Shown here piece after piece: positions 42,127 to 52,400 of a stretch of 64,000 nt of DNA; position 1 is the stretch's first letter, and each line of letters starts with the position of its first letter. Made by a program: the position numbers and the translations under genes. The notes beneath the pieces were generated by a model that saw only the letters and a program-made list of their open reading frames with translations, ran no database searches and was not told the origin of the DNA. Origin of the DNA: Eubacteriales bacterium (GTDB lineage: Bacteria; Bacillota_A; Clostridia; Christensenellales; Aristaeellaceae); assembly GCA_029974035.1 (NCBI GenBank), contig JARKQG010000075.1, forward strand, positions 62,001 through 126,000. The letters are read 5' to 3'.

Positions 42127-44205
42127 TTGGATTACCGTACATTGCACCTGAAAACGGTTCAGGAGCTCCGCGCGCTCGCCAAATCCTATGGGGTCAAGAT
42201 TCCCGCGGGCATCAATAAGGCGCGCCTTGTGGATTTGGTGCTGGACGCCGAAAAAACACAGCCGCCCCTTGCCGCCGACACCGAAGACCGCGCGCGCCGG
42301 GCAAAGACCGCGACAAAGAGCGCCAAAGGCGCCGCGGAAAAACCCGCGCCCCAACCGGTCGAGGCCGCCGTGGCGCTGAAGGAGCCGCCTTCGTCGTTGA
42401 CGGAAACCTGGGACGAGCCGGCCGAAACCGCCGCGCCGCCCGAACCGAAAAAGCCGCGCCGCCCGGGCCGTCCGTCCAGAGCGGCCGCCGCGGAAAGCGC
42501 CGAAGCCACGGAGAAGAAGGAGACCAGGCCTCGGAGCCGCAAGGCCGCGGCAAAGGCGGAAGCCCAGGAGCCTTCGGGCGAGCACCCGGCGGAGGCCGAG
42601 GCGCGGACGGAAAAGCCGCCCGAGGCTTTGGAGAAGGCGGAGGCGCCGACGGAGCCGGCGGCCGTGCCCGTCCCGGCCGAGGCGGCGGAAGACGCCGCGA
42701 AGCCGGAGCGCTTGCAGAGCGAACCTTACGCGCTCCGCGCGGAGCACCGCGCCCGCGCGCCGCAGCCGCGCGCCGCGGCCCGGATGCCGATGGGCGGGCG
42801 TCAGCCGCAGCAGCGGCAGCCCTACGCCGCCCGCGGCAGGGGATACGAAGGCGGGCAGCCCCCGCGCTATCCGCAGGCGGGCCGCTACGACAGCCCCCGC
42901 CGCTACGACGCGCCCCGGGCCGAAGCGCCGCGCACCGCGCCGGACACCGCCCCGAAGCCGGATGCTTCGCCGCGGCCCCGCCGCGAGGCCGCCTTTGGTG
43001 CCGATCCGGGCGGCATCAACCCCGCCGTGCCGGAGATGATCGCCAGCGGCGAGTGCCGCGACGGCGAAGGCGTGCTGGAGATCCATCCGGACGGCTACGG
43101 TTTTCTGCGCGCGGAAAACTGCCTGCCGGGGCCCAACGACGTATACGTGTCCATCGCGCAGATTCGCCGCTTCAACCTGCGCACCGGCGACTTTGTGCAG
43201 GGCAAGACGCGCCCCACCCGCGAGGGCGACCGCTACGGCGGGCTGATCTACATCAATTCCATCAACGGGCTGCCCCCGGAGCAGGCGGCCAGCCGCCGGC
43301 CCTTCGAGCAGCTGGTGCCCATCTATCCGGAGGAGCGTCTGCGCCTCGAGCGCGAGGGTGAAAAAAACGATCTGGCGCTGCGCGCCATTGACATCGTCGC
43401 CCCCATCGGCAAGGGGCAGCGTGGGCTGATCGTGTCCCAGCCCAAGGCGGGCAAGACGATTCTGCTCAAGAAGATCGCCAATTCCATCACCCGGGGCTAT
43501 CCGGATGTGCACCTGATGGTGCTCCTGATCGACGAGCGCCCAGAGGAAGTCACCGACATGCAGCGCTCCATCAGGGGCGATGTGGTCTATTCCACCTTTG
43601 ACGAGGTGCCCGAGAACCACGCCCGCGTGGCCGAAATGGTGCTGGAGCGCGCCCAGCGGCTGGTGGAGAGCGGCCGCGATGTGGTGATTTTGCTGGATTC
43701 CATCACCCGCCTCGCCCGGGCGTACAACCTGGTCATCCCCCCCACGGGGCGGACGCTGTCCGGCGGCCTGGACCCGGGGGCGCTGCACAAGCCCAAGCGC
43801 TTTTTCGGCGCGGCGCGCAACATCGAAAACGGCGGCTCCCTGACCATCATCGCCACCGCCCTGGTGGAAACCGGCAGCCGCATGGACGACATCATCTTCG
43901 AGGAATTCAAGGGCACCGGCAACATGGAGATCCACCTGGACCGGGCGCTCAGCGAAAAGCGCATCTTCCCGGCCATCGACCTCAACAAGTCCGGCACGCG
44001 GCGTGAGGAACTTCTGATGGACAAGGAGGAGCTGGAGGGCGCCTACACCATCCGCCGGCTGCTCTCCAACAACAACAACCAGGAGACCGCCGAAAACCTG
44101 ATCGGCATGCTGGACAAGACGGGCTCCAACCGGGAATTTTTCCAGCGGCTCAAGGGCTGGATGGCCGTCTACGAAAAAGACGGCTACACCTACAGCGGCC
44201 GGTAG
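42127..44205 (+). CDS. rho: Transcription termination factor Rho with a long low-complexity insert
   Basis: 692 residues, against ~420 for E. coli Rho. Residues 1-40 are the Rho N-terminal helices ([20 protein letters not shown]). Residues ~45-300 are an insert, first Ala/Glu/Lys/Pro-rich, then Arg/Tyr/Gln/Gly-rich ([27 protein letters not shown]). Then the RNA-binding fold ([16 protein letters not shown], ~315), Walker [10 protein letters not shown] (~436-444), Walker [15 protein letters not shown], and the Q/R loops. Catalytic parts are intact. Start: TTG at 42127, nine bases after GAGAGGAG; the upstream frame overlaps the previous gene. The insert should bind RNA and could drive phase separation. 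Confidence 0.95.
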   Translation: MDYRTLHLKTVQELRALAKSYGVKIPAGINKARLVDLVLDAEKTQPPLAADTEDRARRAKTATKSAKGAAEKPAPQPVEAAVALKEPPSSLTETWDEPAETAAPPEPKKPRRPGRPSRAAAAESAEATEKKETRPRSRKAAAKAEAQEPSGEHPAEAEARTEKPPEALEKAEAPTEPAAVPVPAEAAEDAAKPERLQSEPYALRAEHRARAPQPRAAARMPMGGRQPQQRQPYAARGRGYEGGQPPRYPQAGRYDSPRRYDAPRAEAPRTAPDTAPKPDASPRPRREAAFGADPGGINPAVPEMIASGECRDGEGVLEIHPDGYGFLRAENCLPGPNDVYVSIAQIRRFNLRTGDFVQGKTRPTREGDRYGGLIYINSINGLPPEQAASRRPFEQLVPIYPEERLRLEREGEKNDLALRAIDIVAPIGKGQRGLIVSQPKAGKTILLKKIANSITRGYPDVHLMVLLIDERPEEVTDMQRSIRGDVVYSTFDEVPENHARVAEMVLERAQRLVESGRDVVILLDSITRLARAYNLVIPPTGRTLSGGLDPGALHKPKRFFGAARNIENGGSLTIIATALVETGSRMDDIIFEEFKGTGNMEIHLDRALSEKRIFPAIDLNKSGTRREELLMDKEELEGAYTIRRLLSNNNNQETAENLIGMLDKTGSNREFFQRLKGWMAVYEKDGYTYSGR

Positions 44206-44230
44206 CAAAACGTAAAATTCCCAAAAACCC

Positions 44231-44259
44231 TTGCGCGGCGGACGAGCGTATGTTATAAT
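44231..44259 (+). promoter_or_regulatory. Sigma-A promoter of rpmE
   Basis: TTGCGC, 17 bp, TATAAT. The ~55-base leader can fold (GCAA...TTGC enclosing CCCG-CCTG-CCGGG) and may be an L31-type autoregulatory leader; that is only a suggestion. Confidence 0.8.
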
Positions 44260-44318
44260 ACCCTTTGCAATGTGCAGATTTGTCCCGCCTGCCGGGCTTG
44301 CATCGCGAGGTGAAAACC

Positions 44319-44516
44319 ATGAAGGAAAAGATCCATCCCAATTACGGCAAGTCGGTCGTCCGCTGCGTGTGCGGCGAGACCTTTGAGACCGGTTCGGTGA
44401 AAAAGGAGATGCGCGTCGACATCTGCTCGAAGTGCCATCCGTTCTTCACCGGCAAGCAGAAGCTGGTTGACAGCGGCGGCCGCGTGGACCGCTTCAAGAA
44501 GCGTTACGGCATGTAA
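44319..44516 (+). CDS. rpmE: 50S ribosomal protein L31
   Basis: 65 residues: [20 protein letters not shown] and [19 protein letters not shown]. The C-x-C plus C-x2-C cysteines identify the zinc-containing (C+) form. ATG at 44319 after CGAGGTG. Rho-rpmE order is conserved in Bacillota. Confidence 0.96.
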   Translation: MKEKIHPNYGKSVVRCVCGETFETGSVKKEMRVDICSKCHPFFTGKQKLVDSGGRVDRFKKRYGM

Positions 44517-44522
44517 GGCCAC

Positions 44523-44556
44523 AAAATGCAGATCAGGCGCGCCTGATCTGCATTTT
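44523..44556 (+). terminator. Terminator after rpmE
   Basis: Perfect 34-base palindrome (16-base arms starting AAAATGCAGATC) with a T-rich tail TTTTATT; bidirectional in principle. Confidence 0.9.
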
Positions 44557-44613
44557 ATTCCCGCGGGAAAGGCCCGGAGCGCGTCAGTTCACGGCATTGT
44601 CATATTTTCGTGC

Positions 44614-44642
44614 TTTCGCACGGGGGCGGGCGGTTATATAAT
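44614..44642 (+). promoter_or_regulatory. Probable sigma-A promoter of the DUF1385 operon
   Basis: TTTCGC, 17 bp, TATAAT, ~30 bases before the ATG at 44676. Good -10, poor -35. Confidence 0.5.
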
Positions 44643-44675
44643 AGAGTACGGAACGTGATCCGGCGGGAGGTTGAC

Positions 44676-45752
44676 ATGGCGAATTTTTCGAAACGGTTTC
44701 ACGACTGGTTCTTTAACAAGCAGCCCGAGGGGTTTATATCGGTGGGCGGCCAGGCGGTCATGGAAGGCGTGATGATGCAGGGGCCCGGCCGGGTGGCCGT
44801 CGCGGTCCGGAGAAACGACGGCAGCATCGTCTACAAGGTGCGCAAGATCAGGCCGCTGTCGGAGAAGTATCCCTGGATGGCCTGGCCCATTGTGCGGGGC
44901 ATCGTCAGCTTTGTGAACGCGCTGGTGGGCGGCATGAAAATTCTGACCGAGTCCGCCGACATGGCGGGCCTGGATGCGGAGGAGCCTTCCAAATTTGAAA
45001 AGAAGGTCGCCCAGATCCTGCACGTCAAGCCCGACGACGTGATGATGGGCTTTGCGGTGGCGCTGGCGATCCTCCTGTCGGTAGGCCTGTTCTTTGCGCT
45101 GCCCACGTTCCTCGAGGCGCTGATCAAGCGGGTGGTCCCCAATAAGACCCTGGTCAACCTCATCGGCGGCGTGGTGCGCATGGGGCTGTTTCTGCTGTAC
45201 GTATACCTGTGCTCCAAGCTCAAGGAGATCCGCAGGGTGTTCCAGTACCACGGCGCGGAGCACAAGTCCATCTACTGCTATGAGAGCGGCAAGGAGCTGA
45301 CGGTCGAAAACGCGCGCCCGTTCACCACGCTGCACCCCCGCTGCGGCACCAGCTTTCTGGTGATCGTGATGGCCATTTCGATCCTCATCTTCCTGCTCTT
45401 GGGCAGCGATACCTCGAACCCCTTCCTGCGCCTGGGCAGCCGGCTGCTGCTTTTGCCGCTGGTGGCCGGCGTATCCTATGAGATTCTCAAGGGCCTGGCC
45501 ATGGCGGAGGACAGCTGGATTGTCCGCGCGATGAAGTGGCCCGGCCTGATGGTGCAGAAGATCACCACCGCCGAGCCGGATGACAGCATGCTCGAAGTCG
45601 CGCTGGTGTCCCTCAAGGCGTCGCTGGGCGAGACGAATCCGCTGGGCGAACTCAAGGGCGAAGTGTACCAGAGCGACAAGGCCGCCCCCGCCGCCGCCAT
45701 TTCCGCGCAGCCCGCGGGCGGCGAAACCGCCGCCACCGATGCGCGCCCGTGA
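44676..45752 (+). CDS. DUF1385 membrane protein (YqhQ-like)
   Basis: 358 residues with about five membrane helices. Highly typical motifs: SVGGQAVMEGVMMQGP at the N-terminus, VFQYHGAEHKSIYCYESG in the middle, and HPRCGTSFLVIVMAISI. The conserved His/Glu/Cys residues suggest a metal site, but function is unknown; in Bacillota it sits beside prmC and prfA. ATG at 44676 after CGGGAGG. Overlaps prmC by 14 bases. Confidence 0.93.
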   Translation: MANFSKRFHDWFFNKQPEGFISVGGQAVMEGVMMQGPGRVAVAVRRNDGSIVYKVRKIRPLSEKYPWMAWPIVRGIVSFVNALVGGMKILTESADMAGLDAEEPSKFEKKVAQILHVKPDDVMMGFAVALAILLSVGLFFALPTFLEALIKRVVPNKTLVNLIGGVVRMGLFLLYVYLCSKLKEIRRVFQYHGAEHKSIYCYESGKELTVENARPFTTLHPRCGTSFLVIVMAISILIFLLLGSDTSNPFLRLGSRLLLLPLVAGVSYEILKGLAMAEDSWIVRAMKWPGLMVQKITTAEPDDSMLEVALVSLKASLGETNPLGELKGEVYQSDKAAPAAAISAQPAGGETAATDARP

Positions 45753-46560
45753 GCTGATTCAATCCGCCGCGGCGCGGCTGACCGCCTCCGGCAGCCCCGA
45801 CCCGGAAGCCGACGCGCTTTGGCTGGTGTCGGATGCGCTCCGCGTACCCCGCGGGGCGCTTGCCTTGCGCCTGGACGACGAGGTGGACGGCGAGGCGCTC
45901 CGCTGGTTCCGGCGTGCCCTGGAGCGCCGGGCGGGCGGCGAGCCGCTGCAGTACGTGGAGGGCTTCGCGTTTTTTTACGGCCGGGCGTTTCGCGTGGACC
46001 CGCGGGTGCTGATCCCCCGGGGCGACACCGAGATTCTTGCGCAGGAGGCCCTTGCGCGGCTCCGCCCCGGGGACCGGGTGCTGGATCTGTGCACCGGCAG
46101 CGGCGTTCTGGCCGTGACGCTGGCGCTCGGGCAGCCCCGCGCCCGGGTGACGGGCGCGGACATCAGCGAAGGCGCGCTTCAGGTGGCGCGGGAGAACGCC
46201 CATCGGCTGGGCGCCGGGGTCTTGTGGGCGCGGGGCGATCTGTTCGACCCGGTGGAGGGCGCCTTTGACCTCATCGTCTGCAATCCGCCCTATTTGACGG
46301 CGGAGGACATGGCACATCTCCAGCCGGAGGTGGCGCGGGAGCCCGCCATCGCCCTTGACGGCGGCGAAGACGGGCTGGACTTTTACCGGCGCATCGCCCG
46401 GGCGCTGCCAAGGCGGCTCGCCCCCGGCGGGCGGGCGCTGTTTGAGGTGGGCCGGGGGCAGGCGGGCGCGGTGGCGCGGCTTTTTGCGCCGCTGGGGTCC
46501 GGGCGCATTGTGAAGGATCTGAGCGGCGTGGAGCGCGTCGTCATTGTCGAAAGGGTGTAA
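45739..46560 (+). CDS. prmC: Peptide chain release factor glutamine methyltransferase
   Basis: 273 residues. N-terminal helical domain (LIQSAAARLTASGSPDPEAD), then LQYVEGFAFFYGRAFRVDPR, VLIPRGDTEILAQ, LDLCTGSGVLAVTLAL and the catalytic VCNPPYLTAEDM. It methylates the Gln of the GGQ loop of release factors; prfA follows directly. ATG at 45739 within the end of the DUF1385 gene. Confidence 0.95.
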   Translation: MRARELIQSAAARLTASGSPDPEADALWLVSDALRVPRGALALRLDDEVDGEALRWFRRALERRAGGEPLQYVEGFAFFYGRAFRVDPRVLIPRGDTEILAQEALARLRPGDRVLDLCTGSGVLAVTLALGQPRARVTGADISEGALQVARENAHRLGAGVLWARGDLFDPVEGAFDLIVCNPPYLTAEDMAHLQPEVAREPAIALDGGEDGLDFYRRIARALPRRLAPGGRALFEVGRGQAGAVARLFAPLGSGRIVKDLSGVERVVIVERV

Positions 46561-46563
46561 CGC

Positions 46564-47646
46564 TTGGAGAACGAACGGGAGCGCATCCTCCGGAGGCTTG
46601 AGGCCGTGGAAGGCCGATACGAGGAACTGTCCATCCGCATCACGCTGCCGGAGGTGATCCAGGACGCGGCGCTTTTGCAAAAGCTGATGCGCGAGCACAA
46701 CGAGCTGATGGAGTTGGCCGAATTTGCGCGGGAATTCCGAAGGAAAGCCGAGGCGGCCGAGGGTGCCCGCGCGATGCTGGACGACCCGGAGCTGTGCGAA
46801 ATGGCCCGGGAAGAGCTGGATGCGCTGGAGCCGGAGCTGGACGCGCTGACCCGGGAGGCCCGGCTGCGCCTTCTGCCCAAGGACCCGGACGACTACCGGA
46901 ACGCCATCCTGGAGGTCCGCGCCGGCGCGGGCGGCGACGAGGCGGGGCTGTTCGGCGCCGAGCTTCTGCGCATGTACACCCACTACGCCGAGTCCCGCGG
47001 CTGGAAGGTGGAATTGACCGAGGGCGGCCTCAACGAGCTGGGCGGGCTCAAGGAGGCGGTGGTCATGATCCAGGGCAGGAACGTGTTCAGCCGTCTGAAG
47101 TATGAAAGCGGCGTGCACCGGGTGCAGCGCGTGCCGGTGACCGAGTCCGGCGGGCGCATCCACACCTCCACGGCCACCGTGGCGGTGCTGCCGGAGGCGG
47201 AGGAGGTGGAGGTTTCCATCAACCCCGCCGACCTTCGCATCGACACCTACCGGGCCTCCGGCGCGGGCGGGCAGCACGTCAACCGCACCGATTCCGCGGT
47301 GCGCATCACCCACCTCCCCACGGGCCTCGTGGTCACATCCCAGGATCAGCGATCCCAGGTGCAGAACCGGGAGCGGGCCATGCAGGTGCTGCGGGCGCGG
47401 CTTTATGAAATGCAGCGGGAGCAGGCCCTGAGCGAGTACTCCGGCGCGCGGAAGCGCCAGGTCGGCACCGGCGACCGTTCGGAGCGCATCCGCACCTACA
47501 ACTTTCCCCAGGGCCGGGTGACCGATCACCGCATCGGCCTGACCCTCTACCGCATCAACGACGTGATGAACGGCGACCTGGACGAGATCATTGACGCGCT
47601 GACTCTGGCCGAGCAGACCGAGCTTCTGAAGGAGCAGGACGCATGA
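46564..47646 (+). CDS. prfA: Peptide chain release factor 1
   Basis: 360 residues. The codon-recognition tripeptide is PVT in [20 protein letters not shown], which marks RF1 (UAA/UAG) rather than RF2. The hydrolysis loop [23 protein letters not shown] GGQ is intact. TTG start at 46564, three bases after prmC, with AAAGGGTG upstream. Stop overlaps the next ATG (ATGA). Confidence 0.97.
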   Translation: MENERERILRRLEAVEGRYEELSIRITLPEVIQDAALLQKLMREHNELMELAEFAREFRRKAEAAEGARAMLDDPELCEMAREELDALEPELDALTREARLRLLPKDPDDYRNAILEVRAGAGGDEAGLFGAELLRMYTHYAESRGWKVELTEGGLNELGGLKEAVVMIQGRNVFSRLKYESGVHRVQRVPVTESGGRIHTSTATVAVLPEAEEVEVSINPADLRIDTYRASGAGGQHVNRTDSAVRITHLPTGLVVTSQDQRSQVQNRERAMQVLRARLYEMQREQALSEYSGARKRQVGTGDRSERIRTYNFPQGRVTDHRIGLTLYRINDVMNGDLDEIIDALTLAEQTELLKEQDA

Positions 47647-48671
47647 CCACCCTCGTAATGCCCTGCGGGCCGGAGAGCATCCAAAGGGCCGCGGCGCTGA
47701 TCCGCCGGGGCGAGCTGGTGGCCTTTCCCACGGAGACGGTCTACGGCCTGGGGGCCAACGGCCTGGACGGTGCGGCGGTGATCCGGATCTTTGGGGCCAA
47801 GGGCCGCCCCGCGGACAACCCGCTGATTCTGCACATCGCGGACATGGCGCAGCTTGCGCCGCTGATCGGCGGGCCGCTGCCCGCGGCTGCGGAAGCCCTC
47901 GCCCGGGCCTTCTGGCCGGGGCCGATGACGATGGTCATGAAAAAGAGCGCCGCCGTTCCGGGCGAGGTGACGGCGGGGCTGGACACCGTGGCGGTGCGCA
48001 TGCCGTCCCACCCGGAGGCGCGAAGGCTCCTTTCGGCCGCGGGCCTGCCGGTGGCGGCGCCCAGCGCCAACCGTTCCGGGCGGCCCAGCCCCACCACCGC
48101 CGCCCATGTGCTGGAGGACATGGCCGGCCGAATCCCGCTGATTCTGGACGGCGGACCCTGCGAGGTCGGGCTGGAGTCCACGGTGGTGGACGTGACGGGC
48201 GATGTGCCCCGGGTGCTGCGCCCCGGCGGCGTGACGCCGGAGATGATCCGGCGGGCCGCGGGCGCGGTGCTGGTGGATGAAAGCGCGCTGAAGCCCCTCC
48301 GCGAGGGCGAACCCGCCCGGTCGCCCGGCATGAAGTACCGCCATTACGCGCCGAAGGGGCGGCTGACCATCGTGCGCGGCGAGGGCGCGAAGGTGGCCGA
48401 GGCCATCGCGGGCGCCTATGACGCGGCGGTCGCGGCGGGGGAGAAGTGCGCCATCCTGGCATCCTCCGGCGCGCGCTACGGCGGCCGCGCCGTGCGGGCG
48501 CTGGGGGATACCCCCCGGGAGATCGCCGCCAGCCTCTTCGCCGCGCTGCGGGAGATGGACGAAGCGGGGGTTACGCGCCTGTTCGCCGAGGCGGTGGACA
48601 CCGGCGGCGTGGGCCTCGCGGTCATGAACCGGCTGGGCCGCGCCGCGGCCTTTGACATCTGGGAGGTGTAG
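47643..48671 (+). CDS. ywlC: L-threonylcarbamoyladenylate synthase (Sua5/YwlC)
   Basis: 342 residues: a TsaC/YrdC domain ([48 protein letters not shown]) plus the C-terminal Sua5 domain ([19 protein letters not shown]). First enzyme of t6A37 formation in tRNA; MtaB in this window modifies t6A further. Coupled to prfA and followed after 1 base by the phosphatase gene. Confidence 0.94.
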   Translation: MTTLVMPCGPESIQRAAALIRRGELVAFPTETVYGLGANGLDGAAVIRIFGAKGRPADNPLILHIADMAQLAPLIGGPLPAAAEALARAFWPGPMTMVMKKSAAVPGEVTAGLDTVAVRMPSHPEARRLLSAAGLPVAAPSANRSGRPSPTTAAHVLEDMAGRIPLILDGGPCEVGLESTVVDVTGDVPRVLRPGGVTPEMIRRAAGAVLVDESALKPLREGEPARSPGMKYRHYAPKGRLTIVRGEGAKVAEAIAGAYDAAVAAGEKCAILASSGARYGGRAVRALGDTPREIAASLFAALREMDEAGVTRLFAEAVDTGGVGLAVMNRLGRAAAFDIWEV

Positions 48672-48672
48672 G

Positions 48673-49122
48673 ATGCGCGTCGTATTCGTCTGCGCCGGCA
48701 ACACCTGCCGCAGCCCCATGGCGGAGGCGCTGATGCGGCGCGCGCTGAAGGCGCGGGGGCGCGCGGACATCCGGGTGGAATCCGCCGGCCTTTCCGCCAC
48801 GCCGGGCGCGCCGGCTAGCCGGAACGCCGCGCGGGCGATGGAGGAGATGGGCATCCGGCTGGACGGGCACCGCGCGCGGCCGCTGTACGAGGCGGATCTT
48901 CGGGGCGCGCTGGTTCTGACCATGACGCGGGGCCAGGCGGACTACGTGGCAACGGCGTTCCCGGGCGGCCGGGTGAACACGCTGCGGGGCTACGCCGGGC
49001 TTGCGGGCGATGTGGAGGACCCCTACGGCGCGCCGCCGGATATCTACATCCGGACCGCGCTTCAAATCGCGGAGGCCGTGGAGGCCGCCGCGGACAAAAT
49101 CATTTCGGAGGAGAAACCATGA
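48673..49122 (+). CDS. ywlE: Low-molecular-weight phosphatase, probably protein-arginine phosphatase
   Basis: 149 residues. P-loop VVFVCAGNTCRSPMAEA: the Thr in CxGNTCR is the residue known to give B. subtilis YwlE preference for phospho-arginine, whereas tyrosine phosphatases have Ile there. General acid Asp in VEDPYGAPPDIY. ATG at 48673. It would reverse McsB-type arginine phosphorylation, a degradation tag; no mcsB is in the window. Confidence 0.9.
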   Translation: MRVVFVCAGNTCRSPMAEALMRRALKARGRADIRVESAGLSATPGAPASRNAARAMEEMGIRLDGHRARPLYEADLRGALVLTMTRGQADYVATAFPGGRVNTLRGYAGLAGDVEDPYGAPPDIYIRTALQIAEAVEAAADKIISEEKP

Positions 49123-49373
49123 CCTACAAAACCAAGGGCACCTGTTCCCGCATGATCGAATTTGACGTGGAGGGCGGCGTGCTCCGGCATGTGAACTTCA
49201 TCGGCGGCTGCGACGGCAACCTCCAGGGCATCTCGAACCTGGTGGAAGGCATGAAGGTGGAGGACGTGATCGAAAGGCTGAAGGGCATCGACTGCGGCGG
49301 CAAGGGCACCTCGTGCCCGGATCAGCTTTCAAAGGCGCTGGCCGCCGCCGTGACCCGGGACGCGGTGAAATAG
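49119..49373 (+). CDS. TSCPD-domain protein (TIGR03905-like)
   Basis: 84 residues. GTCSRMIEFDVEGGVLRHVN, FIGGCDGNLQGISNLVEGM, then DCGGKGTSCPDQL with the TSCPD signature. The domain also ends some class II ribonucleotide reductases, where it may bind metal; stand-alone versions are uncharacterised. ATG overlaps the ywlE stop (ATGA). Last gene of the prfA operon. Confidence 0.92.
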   Translation: MTYKTKGTCSRMIEFDVEGGVLRHVNFIGGCDGNLQGISNLVEGMKVEDVIERLKGIDCGGKGTSCPDQLSKALAAAVTRDAVK

Positions 49374-49389
49374 CGCAAGGAAAGCGCAC

Positions 49390-49425
49390 GGCGCCGAAAA
49401 CCCCGCGGGGTTTTCGGCGCCTTTT
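49390..49425. terminator. Bidirectional terminator
   Basis: GGCGCCGAAAACCCC-GC-GGGGTTTTCGGCGCC then TTTT, between the convergent TSCPD gene and addA. Confidence 0.92.
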
Positions 49426-52400
49426 CTATACCGCGATTTCCAGTCCGGCCCTCAAAAGGCAGATCAGCCGCTGGCGGACGGGAATGCCGGTGATGGTTTC
49501 GAGGGCCTTCGCGTACCAGCCGATCTGGGGCCGATAGCGATCCGCCAGGGCGTCGGGGTCGTCGGCGCGGTCGGTCTTGTAATCCAGGAGCACCCACTCG
49601 CCGTCCTCCAAAAAGCAGCAGTCGATCACGCCCTGCACCAGCAGGCGGTCTTCGCCGCCGCGCACCCGGAGGTTGAAGGGCCACTCCCGCTCGACCCGGG
49701 GAGAGGCCAGAAGCCGCCGGCCCGTGCCGCCCTCAAAAAAGCGCTGGAGCAGATCCGGCTCCACGTCGCCGTAGAGCCTGCCCTCCGCCCGGAGCGCGGC
49801 CAGCTGGGCGGCGAGCGCCGAGCGGAGCGCCGCGCCCGCAAGGCCGCGGAGGGCCGAAAGATCAAGCGACATCAGCGCGTTGTGGGTCAGCGTGCCGTAC
49901 TCCGCGGCGCGGGGGCCTTCCTCGGTCATGAAAAGCGGCCGCTTGCCCAGCGGCGGCAGCGCCCGGGGGCCGATCTCCTCGCGCGCAAGGCCGGTGACGG
50001 TCAGCTTCAGCGGCTGCATCACGGAGGCCTCAAAGGGATAGCGCCACAGCATCGCGCGGCGGAGCGCTTCGTCGTCGGCGCCTTCTGGCGGCGCCTCCGG
50101 CGGCGGCGCGGACGCCTCCGGCGCCGCCTCCAGCCCGTGCCACTCGATCCGCGCGCCGGGCCCCATGGCGCGGGCGGGGCCCTCTACCGCCTCCAGGTAG
50201 TTTTCCGGGCGCAGCCCCGCCGCGCCGCACAGTTCAAAGCGCAGCCGCGCGTCCTTGCGGCTGGCCCGGCCCACCAGGATCAGCCGGTCGATGGCGCGGG
50301 TCAGGAGCACGTAGAGGATGCGCATCTCCTCGTTGTAGTCCTCCCGGGCGAGGCGCGCGGCGATGGCCGCCTGCGCCAGGGTTTGCCGCGAGGTGGAGAG
50401 CACCGGGTCGTTGAGCCGGATGCCCGCGCCCAGCGCGCGGTGGGCGAGAAATTCGCCTCTGTGCCCGGCGGCGCTCAGCCGCCGGCCCATCTCCGGCGCG
50501 AACACCACCGGAAACTCCAGTCCCTTGCTCTTGTGAATGGTCATCAGGCGCACCACCTGATCCTCCTCGCCCAGAGCCCGGGCGCCGTTGAGGTCTTCCC
50601 CGCCGCGGCGAATCTCCCGCACGTAGGCGAGAAAGCCGTTCAGCGCGCCGCCCTGGGTGGCCTCGTAGCCGCTGGCGTAGCCGCACAACAAATCCAGGTT
50701 GGCCTGCCGCGCCGCGCCGCCGGGCATGCCGCCGACGTAGGCGTAGTACCCGCTCTCCCGGAGCACCAGGTCCACGAAGCGCCCCAGCGGCAGCACCCGG
50801 CTGAGCGTCCGCCAGCGGTCGAGGCTTTCCTCAAAGGCGGCGAGGCGCTCGCCCAGATCGTCCCGATCCTCCATGCGGCGGAGCATCGCGTCCCGGAAGG
50901 AACCCTCCGCCCGGCCCCGGCGGATCTCCGCCAGGTCCGCGCTGGTCAGCCCTACCGCAGGGGAGCGCAGCGAGGCCATCAGCTCCACATCCCGCCGGCG
51001 GTTGTCGATCACCCGGAGCAGCGCCACCGCCAGCTCCACTTCCAGTGAATCAAAATAGCCGCCGGATACGTCCGCGTACACCGGGATGCCCGCGCGGGTG
51101 AGCATCGATTCCACCGCGGGGATGGCGCCCCGGGTGCGGGTGAGCACCACGAAGTCCCGGTACTCAAGGGGGCGTTGGCAGCCCCTCCGGGCGTCAAAAA
51201 AGGGTGTGCCCACCAGCGCCGCGATGCGCGCGGCGATCAGCGCGCCCTCCCGCTCGCCGCCGGTGAAGTCGGCCTCCTCGCCCTCGCACTCGCCCTCGGG
51301 TTTTTCCAGGATGTGCACCTCGACGGGCGGGTCGTCGCCCTCAAAGCGCGCGCCAGGCCGCAGCCTGGCCGCATCGTCGTACTCGATTTCGGCATCGCCG
51401 CCGGTCATCACCCGCTCAAATACGCGGTTGACCAACTCCAGCACCGCGGCCCGGGAGCGGAAGTTCTGCCGCAGCGCCACCAGCCTGCCGCCATCCCCCC
51501 CGCCGAAGCGCCGGTACTTTTCCAGAAACAGCGTGGGATCGGCCTGGCGGAAGCGGTAGATGCTCTGCTTGACGTCGCCCACCATGAAAAGATGTCCCGG
51601 AGGGGCCACGGCCCGGAGGATGGCCTCCTGCACGTCGCTGACGTCCTGGTATTCGTCCACGAATACGTATTGGTAGCGCGACCGGAGCGCCAAAACCACC
51701 TTTTCGTCCGCCAGCGCGCCCAGCGCCCTGTGCTCGAGGTCCGTGTAGTGCAGCGCGGATTTTTCCGCCTTCAGCGACTCCAGTTCCTCGCCCAGCGCGG
51801 CGGCGATGCGCGCCAGCGCGGCAAAAGACGGCGCCAGCGCGCGCATGTCCTCCAGGGCCTCCGCCGGCGGCATCAAAAGGGCCGCGGCCTTGGCGATGAG
51901 CCGCTTGACCACCGCCCGGAGCGCCGAAACCTGGGCCTTCAGCGCCTCACGGCGCTCGTCGGCGGGGGCGTCTTTTTTGCCGCGGATGGCGGTAAAGGGC
52001 TTGGCCTTGAAGCGCGCCGCCTCCGCCGAAAGCGCCTCGTAATCGGGCGCGGAGAGCATTGCCTCCACGGCCTCGAGGTCGCTCATCAGCGCGGCGGCGT
52101 AGGGCGCGGGGCCGTCCGGGTCGCCCGTCAGCGCCAGCGCGTGCATTAGGTAGGCCCGGGCGTCCCGGAGCGTGGCCTTGGCCGCCCCGGCCAGTTCGGC
52201 AAACCAGCGCGCGCCGTCCCCCAGCGGCAGGCGGCAGACCTCCGCGAGCCAGGCGGCCGGGTCCGGGCTCTCCAGCGAAAAATGGTACAGGTCCGCCGCC
52301 AGTTCGCCCACCGATTTGGCGGTGCGGCCAAACAGCAGCGCCTCCAGATCTGCCCCCCCCTCGGCGTACACCCGCTCCATGGCATCGTTCAGCGCCTGCG

